A stretch of 43,785 nt of DNA. Origin: Bryobacterales bacterium. GTDB taxonomy: Bacteria > Acidobacteriota > Terriglobia > Bryobacterales > Bryobacteraceae. Numbering within the stretch: the first letter of the stretch is position 1; the number at the start of each line of letters is the position of its first letter. The stretch lies in assembly GCA_016789755.1 (NCBI GenBank), contig JAEUQG010000339.1:1-43785 (forward strand), given 5' to 3'. The notes under the pieces were generated by a model. The model did not search any database. It was given only the letters and a program-made list of their open reading frames with translations, and had not been told where the DNA came from. Below, in pieces: positions 6,698 to 15,280 of the stretch. The position numbers and the translations under genes were made by a program.

Positions 6698-9600
6698 TCA
6701 AAAATAGAGCTTCAAGCCGAGCTGCACGACACGGGCGTCGGCGGCGGTGTTGATGGCGCCGAAGTTCGGGCTGCCTAGGGCCGTACCGGGAACTCCGAGA
6801 TTGACGTAGTTGAAAGCATTGAACATTTCTCCGCGGAATTGTACGCGGAGACGCTCGTTCACAAGGAAGTTCTTCATGATGCCGAGATCGAATTGGGTTG
6901 TGCCGGGAAGGCGTCCGACCGAGCGTGCGGAATCTCCGAACAGAAAACGCCCCGGTTGCGCGAAGGCTGCGATGTCGAACCAGCGGGCGGCGGTGCGCTG
7001 TTGTTCGGGCAGTTCGGGATCGCGGAGAATGTTGGCGCGCTGCGCTCCGGCGGAGGAACACTCGCAGGTGTTGTTTTGCGTCACGACTCCATAGGGAGCG
7101 CCGGTGAGCAGGGTGCCGAGGACGGAGATTTGCCAGCCTCCCAGGATTTGGGCGGCGGGTCCGGCGGTGAGCCACTTGCGGCCGGCGCCGAGCGGGAGGT
7201 CCCAGATGGCGTTGAAACGGGCGTTGTGGCGGATATCGTTCGGGCTGAGGGCCTTGTCCAGACGGCGATTGTAGAAGTCCTGATACCCGGCGCCAGGGGT
7301 TCCACCGAAATCGCCGCTGGCGATATGATCGACGTTGTCGATGAATTTGGAGAAAGTGTAGTTGAACAGGAACTGCAAGCCGCCCTGGTAACGCTTCTCG
7401 GTATGAAGCACGAAACCGTGATAGCTGGAGGCGCCCCAATTGGGGGCAACCATGGTTACACCGCTGAACTGCGGATAAGGCCTGCGGGATTGAATGGTGC
7501 CCGCACCACCGAGAAGTTCCGGGCGCACCTGGTTGATGTTGACGTCGGAGGCAGTCAGCTTACGCCCGAGGTTGCCGATGTACTGCAACTCCACCAGCAC
7601 GCCCTTCAGTTCCTGCTGTAGGCCGAAGTTGAATTGCTGCGAGTATGGGGCGAGGCGGCGCCGCTCATAGTACGTGATGTTGTTATTCAAGCCGAAGGCG
7701 GGTGTGCGGCTCTGGGGCCCTGGGAGATCGAAGCGGGGCAAGCCATCCTTAAGGAAGAACGCCGCCGTCTGGTTCTGGTCGGGGCTGACGAACGCGGCTT
7801 CGGTGGAGAAGCCAAGATTGGTGCCGGTGAGATAGCCGATGTCGTTGGTGTTGCCGAAAAAGATCCCGTAGCCGCCCCGAATGACGCGGCGGTCGTTACC
7901 GGCGGGACGCCAAGCGAACCCGAAGCGGGGAGCGATGTTGTTGCCGTCGACATCGGCCAACCGCCGCGGGTAGCCGTCGACACCGGCGAACTTCACCACT
8001 CCAGGGACGCGCGCGGTGGGGTGGATCTCCGTCATGCTGAATCCGTTGAAGGTATCGTCGGGCGAGGTGGGCGGGGGTTCGATGTCGTAGCGCACTCCGA
8101 GGTTCAATGTGAAGTTCGGAGTCACCTTCCAGTCATCCTGGAGGAAGCCGCCCAGAGAATAGTTTTCGGTGCTGAGCGGGATCTGATCGCGGAGGGTGGC
8201 GCTGGTGACGAAGCCTAGCAGAAACGTCGCGAAACCATCGCCGCTGCGGGCGTTACCTTGGAGGCCGGTTCCCTGAGAGGCGAAGATCATGTCGCCGGAG
8301 GGGATGGTGTCGAATTCGTCGGTTTGTCCGTTCCAGCGGTATTCGAAGCCGGTTTTCAAATTGTGCTTTCCGCGGCTGTAGGTAAACACCTGGTTGATCA
8401 TGTAGGTGGGGCCGCGCTGTTCGCGGAAGGCGTTGCGGGCTCCGACGAAGGTGTAATTCTGCGGGGCGAAGGCTGGGAACGCGCGGTCGCTGGCGGTGCG
8501 GAAGCCGAGCTTTGCGGGCCATCCTTGATCGATGCTTTCGTGCAGGACGCTGCGGCTTTGCTTGAGCCAAGAGAGGCGCGTCTCGCTGACGAGAGAGGGG
8601 GACATGGTGCGGGTGAAGTTGCCCATGGCGGTATGGGCCAGGTTGCGGATGGTGCGGGTCTGCGGGCCGGACGAAGAGGCGGCGGGTTCGGGGAAGACAT
8701 TCACCTGGGGAGTGAAATTGTGCTGATTGATGTAGCGGAAGAAGATGCGGTTTCTGTCGGAGAGAACGTGATCGAGACGTGCGGTGCCGTGGTGCTGGGT
8801 GCGCTTGGGAGTAGCGTTGACGTTGAAGTTGTTAGCGCCGGCAAGATTGCCTTGGACGTTGGGCTCGGGGTAATAGGACATGGCTTTGACGGCCACGGGG
8901 TCGAATAGGGAAGAAGGAATCAGGTTGTTGGGGAAGGGATCGCGAATGCGGAGTGTGGCGTTGGCGGGCGATTGGCGGGTGGTGAAGGGATTGTAGAGTT
9001 GCAGCACGTTGCCGCTGGCGTCGGTAAGTCCGGTGAACACGCCGCGCTTGCGATTGGCGTCGGGGACGGTAAGGATGACGGGAGTGCCGCGGGATTGCCT
9101 GGTCTGTTCGTAGCCGGCGAAGAAATGGGTACGGTCCTTGCGGACGGGTCCGCCGAGGGTTCCACCGAACTGGTTGTAGCGAAGCGGGGCCTGGGTGAGG
9201 GAGAAGGTGTTGCGGGCATCGAAAGCGTTGTTGCGGAGGAAGTGGAAGACGGTTCCTTTGAACTGGTTGGTACCGGATTTAGTGACGGCGGTGAAGACGC
9301 CACCGGCGCTACGGCCGTATTCGGCGGCGTAGTTGTTGGTGATGACTTTGAACTCTTCGACGGAATCGACCATGGGGCCGAGTTCGGCCATGGCTCGGGA
9401 CATGCCGGACTTCTGGACGGAGCCGCCATCGACGTAGAGACCTTGAGAGAAAGCGCGTCCGCCGGCCATGCTGGCAACGGGGATTTCGGCCGCATCGCCG
9501 ATGCCACCCACGAACACGGTGGCTGCGGAGAGTTGGACGAGATGCCAGGCATTGCGGCCGTTCAGGGGCATCTCAACAATGGACTTGTTGTTGATGACCT

Positions 9601-9979
9601 GGCCGACGGTGGAGGTTTCCGATTCGATGAGGGGAGCCGTACCCACGACATCGATGCGATCGGCGACGGCGCCGACTTCGAGGGTGAAATCGAGGCGGGC
9701 GATCTGTTCCACTTGCAGGCGCACGCCGGATCGGACAGCGGCTTTGAATCCGCTCTTCTGGACTTGGACTTGATAATTGCCGGGGTTGAGGAAGAGGACG
9801 GTGTAGTAGCCCTGATCATTGGTTATGGCGTTGCGTTTGTCGCCGGTGTCGGTATTGGTGACGGTAACATCGGCGCCGGGTGTGAGCGCGTTGCTCGGAT
9901 CGGTAACGCGGCCGGTGATCTGTGCATTTTGGGCGTACATCGACACGCCCAGAAAGAGGAGGAGAAAAGTGTGCTGCAT
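6698..9979 (-). CDS. TonB-dependent receptor, Oar-like, complete
   Basis: 1093 residues, the usual size of acidobacterial Oar-like receptors. Signal peptide MQHTFLLLFLGVSMYAQ; carboxypeptidase-regulatory-like domain at about 20-105 (ITGRVTDPSNALTPGADVTVTN, GYYTVLFLNPGNYQVQVQKSGF); plug at about 110-240 (EMPLNGRNAWHLVQLS, VDSVEEFKVITNNYAAEYG); and a large barrel ending in the aromatic terminus VVQLGLKLYF expected for outer-membrane proteins. It is the only transporter in the CE15/bicupin/Gfo-Idh gene group, so a lignocellulose- or uronate-derived oligosaccharide is a reasonable guess for the substrate, but nothing in the protein proves it. A TATAAT (10001-10006, read on the minus strand) lies 21 bases before the ATG without a clear -35. 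No ribosome site is evident. Confidence 0.95.
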   Translation of the reverse strand: MQHTFLLLFLGVSMYAQNAQITGRVTDPSNALTPGADVTVTNTDTGDKRNAITNDQGYYTVLFLNPGNYQVQVQKSGFKAAVRSGVRLQVEQIARLDFTLEVGAVADRIDVVGTAPLIESETSTVGQVINNKSIVEMPLNGRNAWHLVQLSAATVFVGGIGDAAEIPVASMAGGRAFSQGLYVDGGSVQKSGMSRAMAELGPMVDSVEEFKVITNNYAAEYGRSAGGVFTAVTKSGTNQFKGTVFHFLRNNAFDARNTFSLTQAPLRYNQFGGTLGGPVRKDRTHFFAGYEQTRQSRGTPVILTVPDANRKRGVFTGLTDASGNVLQLYNPFTTRQSPANATLRIRDPFPNNLIPSSLFDPVAVKAMSYYPEPNVQGNLAGANNFNVNATPKRTQHHGTARLDHVLSDRNRIFFRYINQHNFTPQVNVFPEPAASSSGPQTRTIRNLAHTAMGNFTRTMSPSLVSETRLSWLKQSRSVLHESIDQGWPAKLGFRTASDRAFPAFAPQNYTFVGARNAFREQRGPTYMINQVFTYSRGKHNLKTGFEYRWNGQTDEFDTIPSGDMIFASQGTGLQGNARSGDGFATFLLGFVTSATLRDQIPLSTENYSLGGFLQDDWKVTPNFTLNLGVRYDIEPPPTSPDDTFNGFSMTEIHPTARVPGVVKFAGVDGYPRRLADVDGNNIAPRFGFAWRPAGNDRRVIRGGYGIFFGNTNDIGYLTGTNLGFSTEAAFVSPDQNQTAAFFLKDGLPRFDLPGPQSRTPAFGLNNNITYYERRRLAPYSQQFNFGLQQELKGVLVELQYIGNLGRKLTASDVNINQVRPELLGGAGTIQSRRPYPQFSGVTMVAPNWGASSYHGFVLHTEKRYQGGLQFLFNYTFSKFIDNVDHIASGDFGGTPGAGYQDFYNRRLDKALSPNDIRHNARFNAIWDLPLGAGRKWLTAGPAAQILGGWQISVLGTLLTGAPYGVVTQNNTCECSSAGAQRANILRDPELPEQQRTAARWFDIAAFAQPGRFLFGDSARSVGRLPGTTQFDLGIMKNFLVNERLRVQFRGEMFNAFNYVNLGVPGTALGSPNFGAINTAADARVVQLGLKLYF

Positions 9980-10030
9980 GTGACGCCCGTTGTGCCCGCC
10001 ATTATATAGGAGGGCAGAGGGGGACGGCGT

Positions 10031-11293
10031 CTATAGATGCTTTTTGAGGAACTGCAAGTAGATATCCCAATCGGAAGGCACGGTGCCATGACCGCCGTCG
10101 TGCATGAGATAGCCGAGGGTGTTGAGGATTGCCGTGCCAGGCGCGGGGAGTTGGGCTGTACCGAGGTCCTGCTTGCCGAAGAGGCGGTAGACGGGACCTG
10201 CGGCGACGGCGGCGAGGAACTCGCCCATAGGATCGGACCACTTGTCGGTGTTGCCGGTTTGCAATAGGAGAGGACGTGGGGCGATGAGGGCGACTAGCAG
10301 ATTGGCATCGACGGGGAACTCCTCGACGCGCTTGCCGTAGTCGGCGTACTTGGGGGTGAACTGGTAGGGGTAGCGCGAAGCTTCGGTCAAATGGGCTATC
10401 GTCTCGCCGTAGTTGCGGCGGCTGAGCGCAGCGCCGCCTTCGCCGGAGCAACTGGCGATGACGGCGGCGAAGCGGGTGTCGCGGGCGCCGGCCCACATGA
10501 CGGTCTTGCCGAGGCGCGAGATGCCGGTGATGGCGACGCGTTTGGCGTCGACCGCGGCGTCGGTTTCGAGGTAATCGAGAGCGCGGCTCATGCCCCAGGC
10601 CCAGGCGGCGATGGCGCCCCAGGACTCCTTGAATTGGCCGCGTACACCAAAGGATTCGCCGCCGGCGAAGTCAGGTTCGACATCGCCGTAGTAGAAGGTG
10701 GCGACACCGATGCCGGCTTCGAGGAAGGGGAGAATCTTGAGGCTTCCGAAACGGCGCCCCGTCGCGGCGGGGACTCGTTTTTTCTCGCGGCTCCAGACCT
10801 CGCCCTGTTTCACGCCGGGATCGTCGACCATGTTGGAGTTGGCGGTGAAGGCGATGTTGAGGAGAACAGGGACGCGCTTGGCTGCGTTGGCGGGGAGATA
10901 GAGGAGCAGGTCGAGTTTGGGGCCGGATTTCACTTCGGAAAAGTGAATGGTGATTTGACGGCGGAGGGCCTTTCCATCGTAGGCGGGCGTGCCTTTGTCG
11001 AAGACGTCGAAGCTCATTTTCGGGGGACGTTGCGGAGCCTGGCCGTATTGATTTTCTTCGAAGAGCCGGACGATTTCCGGGCGCCGCTTGGAGACCCAGG
11101 CTTTGGCGTCGCGCACGGGCTTGCCGTTGGCGAGCTTGAGCGGGTCGGGCAGCGTGTAGGCGCCTGCCTGCGATTCGGTGTAGTTGACGGGGATGCCGGC
11201 CACCTGGGCGGATGGCGAATCGGCGATTTGCGGCAGGGCGGATGCGGCGAGGAAAAGCGCGGCGCACACAGAGCGGCTGAACATGAGCCCCAT
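10031..11293 (-). CDS. CE15-family glucuronoyl esterase (4-O-methyl-glucuronoyl methylesterase)
   Basis: 420 residues from the ATG at 11293, or 417 from the ATG at 11284; both keep the signal peptide FSRSVCAALFLAASALPQIA. The alpha/beta-hydrolase core shows the CE15 nucleophile motif GISRLGK (S259), the acid motif SCSGEGGAALSRR (E285) and the C-terminal histidine region LMHDGGHG (H398/H402). CE15 enzymes cut ester bonds between glucuronic acid side chains of xylan and lignin alcohols. The start at 11293 overlaps the stop of the upstream PEP-CTERM gene as TAATG, suggesting translational coupling. Against that, a TATAAT sits exactly there (11292-11297), which would favour a leaderless start at 11284. 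The next gene downstream is a TonB receptor. Secretion to the periplasm or beyond is expected. Confidence 0.9.
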   Translation of the reverse strand: MGLMFSRSVCAALFLAASALPQIADSPSAQVAGIPVNYTESQAGAYTLPDPLKLANGKPVRDAKAWVSKRRPEIVRLFEENQYGQAPQRPPKMSFDVFDKGTPAYDGKALRRQITIHFSEVKSGPKLDLLLYLPANAAKRVPVLLNIAFTANSNMVDDPGVKQGEVWSREKKRVPAATGRRFGSLKILPFLEAGIGVATFYYGDVEPDFAGGESFGVRGQFKESWGAIAAWAWGMSRALDYLETDAAVDAKRVAITGISRLGKTVMWAGARDTRFAAVIASCSGEGGAALSRRNYGETIAHLTEASRYPYQFTPKYADYGKRVEEFPVDANLLVALIAPRPLLLQTGNTDKWSDPMGEFLAAVAAGPVYRLFGKQDLGTAQLPAPGTAILNTLGYLMHDGGHGTVPSDWDIYLQFLKKHL

Positions 11294-11957
11294 TATAGGG
11301 CAGGCTTGCGTCTTCGGCGGACGGCGAGGATAGTAAGGGCACCGGCCGGCAGGAGGAAGAAGGACGCAGGCTCTGGGACTGCGCCTGGAGCGTAGAGGAT
11401 CTCGGAGATGCCGTACATGGGTCGCGGATCTAAAGGATCTCCACGGGTGTACGATACCGGTCGTCGGTGAGCCAAGATATCCCAACGCCAGGAAGATCGG
11501 AACCGAGAGGCCACACGGCACCGTACTGCGTGCCATCGGCTTGCGTGCCGGTCCAAACGGAGTTGTTGTTGATCGTGTCGAGTTCGGTGATCACTATGCC
11601 CGCCAGAATCGATCCGTCGAACAGGTCTGCAGCTCCGTTGGCCACGAGCGTTCCATCCAGCCGGTAGATGGCGTGGGATTCGAGCCGCCGAGATGGCGAC
11701 AGCCGTGACAGCAATGGTAGATCCGACGGCCTTCCAGGAGGCGCCGAGCGGCTGGAGATAGGACCCTCCGGCATTGGCGGCGTCATCGACGAAGGTATTG
11801 TAGTCGGCGATGTTGGATGACAACGCATCGCGATTGCCGGCGGTGATGAAGACCAACCGGTAGGGATCGCCAGGATTCAGCCCCGGGGGAACCGTGAAAA
11901 CAGCGGCGAATGACACCGCCGGGAGCAAGGAGAAAGGAAGAACGTGGCGGAGCGCAT
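11293..11957 (-). pseudogene. PEP-CTERM sorting-domain protein gene with multiple apparent frameshifts
   Basis: The family pattern can be followed only by switching frame three times. An N-terminal start at 11957 gives MRSATFFLS. From about 11928 the next frame gives LLPAVSFAAVFTVPPGLNP, then YRLVFITAGNRDALSSNIAD and NTFVDDAANAGGSYLQPLG. From about 11690 the first frame resumes with HAIYRLDGTLVANGAADLFD, then VITELDTINNNSVWTGTQAD and SWLTDDRYRTPVEIL. From about 11425 it returns to YGISEILYAPGAVPEPASFF, ILAVRRRRK and the stop at 11293-11295. The end is a classic PEP-CTERM signal: VPEP, hydrophobic helix, arginine cluster. The body resembles the common secreted PEP-CTERM proteins of Acidobacteria, whose function is unknown. 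Either it is a decayed gene or this 700 bp region has sequencing errors; compensating shifts that conserve residues on both sides make errors quite possible. Confidence 0.75.
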
Positions 11958-11998
11958 CGAGCCTCGGCTACGCATGCGTCGAACGGCGCAAACAGGGG

Positions 11999-12853
11999 TC
12001 AATTTCGCCGGAAGGGAAATTTCGAGCGGACGGCAAGGACGAGGTCGTGCTCATCGCCGGGTTTCGCTCCGCTGTAAAAGCCGACGGTGGTGTTCAAGCG
12101 AAAGAAATAGGCGTCGCCGGCCTTAGCGGGGTAGCGCCCTTCGTTGCCGTCAGCGCCCCCACCGGCGACCATGTCGCCCTTGCCGCGGAGGACGAAGTAG
12201 ATTTCTTCCTCCGTCTCATGGTGATGAGGGATATTGGTGCCGCCGGGGGCAAAGTCCATGATGAACAGACTCGCCATCTGGCTGGCGGCGGCGAGTTTGT
12301 CGCGAGTGCTTTCGGTGGTCCCCATGAGCAGCTTGAACTGGGCGGTGGGACCGTGGCCGCCGAGAATTTGGAGAGGCACGTCGCCGGCGTTGGCAACCAT
12401 GGCTTTTTCCCGGCGCGCGGTCTTGACTCCTTGGGGAATCTTGAAGCCCATGACAAGCAACCGCACGGGCGCGGAAGAAAAGTTCGCCATGCCGTGGCGG
12501 ATGCCGGGAGGCAGATACATGAAGTCGTGCTGGCGGACGGGACCTTTATCGGCGCCATAGAGCAGGTCGCCGTTGCCTTCGAGGATGAAGTAGAGTTGCT
12601 CTTCGGCGGGGTATTCCACCAGAGCGCTGGACCCGCCTGGAGAGACTGTCAATTCCCCGTAGCGGGCGACACCTTTCAACTGCCTTGCCTGAGAGTCGCC
12701 GATGCCGAAGATGGGCTTGTAGGACGCACTTTTGGCATTTTCGGTGAGATCGCAAGCGGCGGGCTGGATTTCATCCAGCGACCGCCGCAGAAACGTAGGA
12801 TCTGCCCCACCCAGCAGGGCGGCGAAGCATGCGGCCATCGCCAGGCGCAGCAT
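11999..12853 (-). CDS. Secreted bicupin protein
   Basis: 284 residues with a signal peptide (MLRLAMAACFAALLGGA) and two cupin barrels. Cupin 1 (about 65-140) has YFILEGNGDLLYG and the second cupin motif PPGIRHGMAN (H120), but its first motif lacks the usual HxH (VEYPAEEQ). Cupin 2 (about 185-275) has a full first motif, IPHHHETEEEIYFVLRGKG (H210, H212, E216), while its second motif (PAKAGDAYFFRLN) lacks the histidine. The two barrels are thus degenerate in complementary halves. A ribosome site GGAAGGA precedes the start at 12853, which is only 13 bases after the stop of the oxidoreductase gene upstream, so the two form an operon. Function is unassigned; metal-dependent sugar or uronate enzymes are the likely relatives given the neighbours. 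Confidence 0.85.
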   Translation of the reverse strand: MLRLAMAACFAALLGGADPTFLRRSLDEIQPAACDLTENAKSASYKPIFGIGDSQARQLKGVARYGELTVSPGGSSALVEYPAEEQLYFILEGNGDLLYGADKGPVRQHDFMYLPPGIRHGMANFSSAPVRLLVMGFKIPQGVKTARREKAMVANAGDVPLQILGGHGPTAQFKLLMGTTESTRDKLAAASQMASLFIMDFAPGGTNIPHHHETEEEIYFVLRGKGDMVAGGGADGNEGRYPAKAGDAYFFRLNTTVGFYSGAKPGDEHDLVLAVRSKFPFRRN

Positions 12854-12866
12854 ACGTTTTTCCTTC

Positions 12867-14405
12867 CTAGACGAACGACCAACCCTTGCGGAAAGAGGGC
12901 TTGATGTACTTGTTCGCCGCCGGATGGTTGGTAATGCGCATCTTCACGGGATCCCATTCGAGCTTGCCTTCGACACGGAGCGCAATCACCCCAAGAAGCA
13001 TCCATTCGACGAAGGGGACGGCGTTATTGAAATTGGAGCAGGCCGGGTCGCCGCCTTTGCATGCCCGGATCCAATCGCGATAGTGACCGGGGGAGCGAGT
13101 GAGGAACGGGTCGGGGAACTTGTAGTCCTTCATGCGATCAACCGGGAGCAGGCGAGTCTGCTCGCCATAAGTGCCGGTAGTGATCATACCCTTATCGCCG
13201 ATAAAGAGGCTGCCGTTTGGGGGAGGAGTGCGGGCCTCGGGGTCGTTCCTGACCGCCTCGAAGCCGGCATAGTCGAAGACACGGCCGACGAATCCTGTGG
13301 GAGCTTGGGCAGGCCTCGGCGGGGGTGCGCCTTGCGCCTGACCCTGGCCGCGGCGGCCGCCCGCACCGCGTCCGAAGCCGCGCATCGGAAGATCGCCAAG
13401 GATTTCGCCGGGGGCCACGCCTTCGATCTTCGGATTCTCTTTCAATCCGTCATACCAGAACAGCTTCAAGGCAGGCATGTTGCCCCGGGCGGGAAAATCG
13501 AAACGGGTGACAGATTGGCGGGGGAACTGAATGTCGCTGGTGCCTTCTTTCTTGATGCATTCGACACTGGTAGGAGAGCCGAGTTGCAGGGCAAGGTTGG
13601 GCGCCCCGAGGATGTGGCAAGCCATATCGCCGAGGGCTCCGCAGCCGAAGTCGTAAAAGCCACGCCAATTGAAGGGCTGATAGAAGCCGCCGTACTGATT
13701 GGGGTAGCCTTCGCCGCCCATGGTAAAGGGGCGGTTTTCGGCGATGCCCAGCCAGAGATCCCAGTCGAGGGTGGAGGGCACGTCGGATGGGGCAGGGGCG
13801 GCCGTCAGTCCTTGGGGCCAGAGCGGGCGGTTAGTCCAGGCATGGACTTCCGTGACGTTGCCGATGGCGCCGCTCCAGATCATTTCGGCGACCTGGCGGG
13901 TACCTTCGTTGGAATAGCCTTGGTTGCCCATTTGGGTGGCGACCTTGTATTTGTTGGCCGCCTCCATCAATTGGCGCGCTTCCCAAATGGTGCGGGTGAG
14001 AGGCTTCTGCACGTAGACGCCTTTGCCACGTTCCATGCACCACATGGCAGCCGTGCCATGCATGTGATCCGGCGTGCTGACGATGACCGCATCGATGCTC
14101 TTGCCTTCTTTATCCAGCATCTTGCGGAAGTCTTTGTACTTCGGCGCCTTTTCGTACTCCTTGAATTTACGGGCGGCCTGCTTTTCATCGACGTCGCAGA
14201 GGGCGACGATATTCTCCGATGCACAGCCATCGATGTCGCTGCTGCCCTTGCCCCCGGAGCCGATGGCGGCAATATTGAGCTTTTCGTTCGGGGAGCGGTA
14301 GCCCATGCTGCGCAGCGATGCGGAACTGCCGAACCCGCCGCTGGGAACCGCGCCGGCCAAGAGCGTGCCGAAAAAGAAATGCCTTCTGCTGGATTCGAAT
14401 GCCAT
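12867..14405 (-). CDS. Tat-exported Gfo/Idh/MocA-family oxidoreductase
   Basis: 512 residues from the ATG at 14405, chosen because it puts a Tat signal right at the N-terminus (SSRRHFFFGTLLAGAVP). The Rossmann domain starts with LNIAAIGSGGKGSSD and continues with NIVALCDVDEKQA and DAVIVSTPDHMHG. The conserved EKP is replaced by VYVQKPLT, as in the exported subfamily common in Acidobacteria and Planctomycetes. The C-terminal dehydratase-like domain (about 180-512) carries WDLWLGIAENRPF and GFYDFGCGALGDMACH. The Gly/Pro/Ala-rich insert FGRGAGGRRGQGQAQGAPPP (about 325-350) is low complexity. These enzymes reduce or oxidise sugars with a tightly bound NAD(P); the substrate is unknown. The gene heads the minus-strand operon leading to the bicupin and is divergent from the SDR gene across a palindrome-rich control region. 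Confidence 0.92.
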   Translation of the reverse strand: MAFESSRRHFFFGTLLAGAVPSGGFGSSASLRSMGYRSPNEKLNIAAIGSGGKGSSDIDGCASENIVALCDVDEKQAARKFKEYEKAPKYKDFRKMLDKEGKSIDAVIVSTPDHMHGTAAMWCMERGKGVYVQKPLTRTIWEARQLMEAANKYKVATQMGNQGYSNEGTRQVAEMIWSGAIGNVTEVHAWTNRPLWPQGLTAAPAPSDVPSTLDWDLWLGIAENRPFTMGGEGYPNQYGGFYQPFNWRGFYDFGCGALGDMACHILGAPNLALQLGSPTSVECIKKEGTSDIQFPRQSVTRFDFPARGNMPALKLFWYDGLKENPKIEGVAPGEILGDLPMRGFGRGAGGRRGQGQAQGAPPPRPAQAPTGFVGRVFDYAGFEAVRNDPEARTPPPNGSLFIGDKGMITTGTYGEQTRLLPVDRMKDYKFPDPFLTRSPGHYRDWIRACKGGDPACSNFNNAVPFVEWMLLGVIALRVEGKLEWDPVKMRITNHPAANKYIKPSFRKGWSFV

Positions 14406-14417
14406 AGATGAAGAAGC

Positions 14418-14429
14418 CTCGTTTACGAG
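14418..14429. promoter_or_regulatory. Palindrome in divergent control region
   Basis: CTCGT-TT-ACGAG, a perfect 12 bp inverted repeat 13 bases before the oxidoreductase start. It lies 2 bases from a second palindrome and may be an operator. Confidence 0.45.
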
Positions 14430-14431
14430 AC

Positions 14432-14448
14432 TACAACGTTGCGTTGTA
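14432..14448. promoter_or_regulatory. Candidate operator between oxidoreductase and SDR genes
   Basis: TACAACG-TTG-CGTTGTA, a perfect 7 bp inverted repeat with a 3-base centre. Its size and its position between two divergent sugar-enzyme genes fit a repressor site of LacI or GntR type; the regulator is not in the window. Confidence 0.5.
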
Positions 14449-14498
14449 AATTGCATCCGCATAGGGGCCGGGCACGGTACGTTAAGATGAAACTTCGC

Positions 14499-15275
14499 AT
14501 GAACACGACACCGTTTTCGCTTGAAGGGAAGACCGCGCTGATCAACGGAGCAAGCCGTGGGATCGGGTTAGCGATTGCGCGCGGGATAGCAGCCGCAGGG
14601 GCAAGGACGATACTGGCATCCCGCAGCCTGGAGCAACTGGAGGCCAACGCCGCCGAGTTGCGGGAGCAGGGCTATCAGGCCGAGGCGTTGCGCCTGGATA
14701 TGGCAGATACGGCGAGCATCGAAGCCGCCGCGGCGGCGGTGGGCGATGTCGACATCCTGGTAAACGTCGCGGGTACGAATATCCGGAAGCGATTCACGGA
14801 CTATTCGCCACAGGAATACGAGCACCTGCTGCAGACGAATTTGCACGGCATTGTCCGGCTGACGCAGTTGGTGGGCGGCAGGATGGTAGAGCGGGGCAAG
14901 GGCGGGAAGATCGTGCATATCGGCAGCCTGATGTCGGTGCTTGGGTTGCCGTTTCTTACGGTATACGCGATCACGAAGAGCGCGCTGGCGGGCTTCACCC
15001 GGACGCTCGCTGCCGAATGGGGACGGTATAACATCCAGGTCAATTGCATCGCGCCGGGGTTCATCATCACCGATCTGAACCGGAAGATGTGGGAGGCGGA
15101 GCACATGAAGAACTGGTTGAAAGGGTGCCAGGCGAATCCGCGGACGGGGACGCCGGAGGACATCGGAAACGTGGCTGTTTTCTTGAGCAGCCCGGCTTCC
15201 GACTACATTACGGGCCAAGTGATTGCCGTGGACGGCGGGTACACAACCACGGCGGTATGGCCGTTCGAGGGGTGA
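14499..15275 (+). CDS. SDR-family dehydrogenase, gluconate 5-dehydrogenase/KduD-like
   Basis: 258 residues from the ATG at 14499; an ATG at 14487 adds MKLR. It is a classical short-chain dehydrogenase: cofactor loop G17-ASRGIG-23, NVAG at 89-92 (usually NNAG), N114, and catalytic S143, Y156-AITK-160. The C-terminal part has IAPGFIITDLNRKMW and FLSSPASDYITGQVIAVDGG. The closest named patterns are gluconate 5-dehydrogenase and 2-dehydro-3-deoxy-D-gluconate 5-dehydrogenase (IRKRFTDYSPQEYEHLLQTN, QLVGGRMVERGKGGKIVHIG), so a hexonate or uronate-derived ketose is the probable substrate, with NAD(P). It is cytoplasmic. The stop overlaps the region giving the ribosome site of the next gene (GAGGGG, 15267-15272), so the two are co-transcribed. 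Confidence 0.9.
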   Translation: MNTTPFSLEGKTALINGASRGIGLAIARGIAAAGARTILASRSLEQLEANAAELREQGYQAEALRLDMADTASIEAAAAAVGDVDILVNVAGTNIRKRFTDYSPQEYEHLLQTNLHGIVRLTQLVGGRMVERGKGGKIVHIGSLMSVLGLPFLTVYAITKSALAGFTRTLAAEWGRYNIQVNCIAPGFIITDLNRKMWEAEHMKNWLKGCQANPRTGTPEDIGNVAVFLSSPASDYITGQVIAVDGGYTTTAVWPFEG

Positions 15276-15280
15276 CCGCC

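Noticed and set aside
8972-10009. 345-residue plus-strand frame opposite the second TonB receptor
   Set aside because: Composition-driven shadow (Gly/Asp/Glu-rich) of the barrel and plug coding sequence.
12732-14411. 559-residue plus-strand frame opposite the Gfo/Idh/MocA gene
   Set aside because: The minus strand has conserved family motifs and a Tat signal; the plus-strand translation has no domain and no ribosome site.
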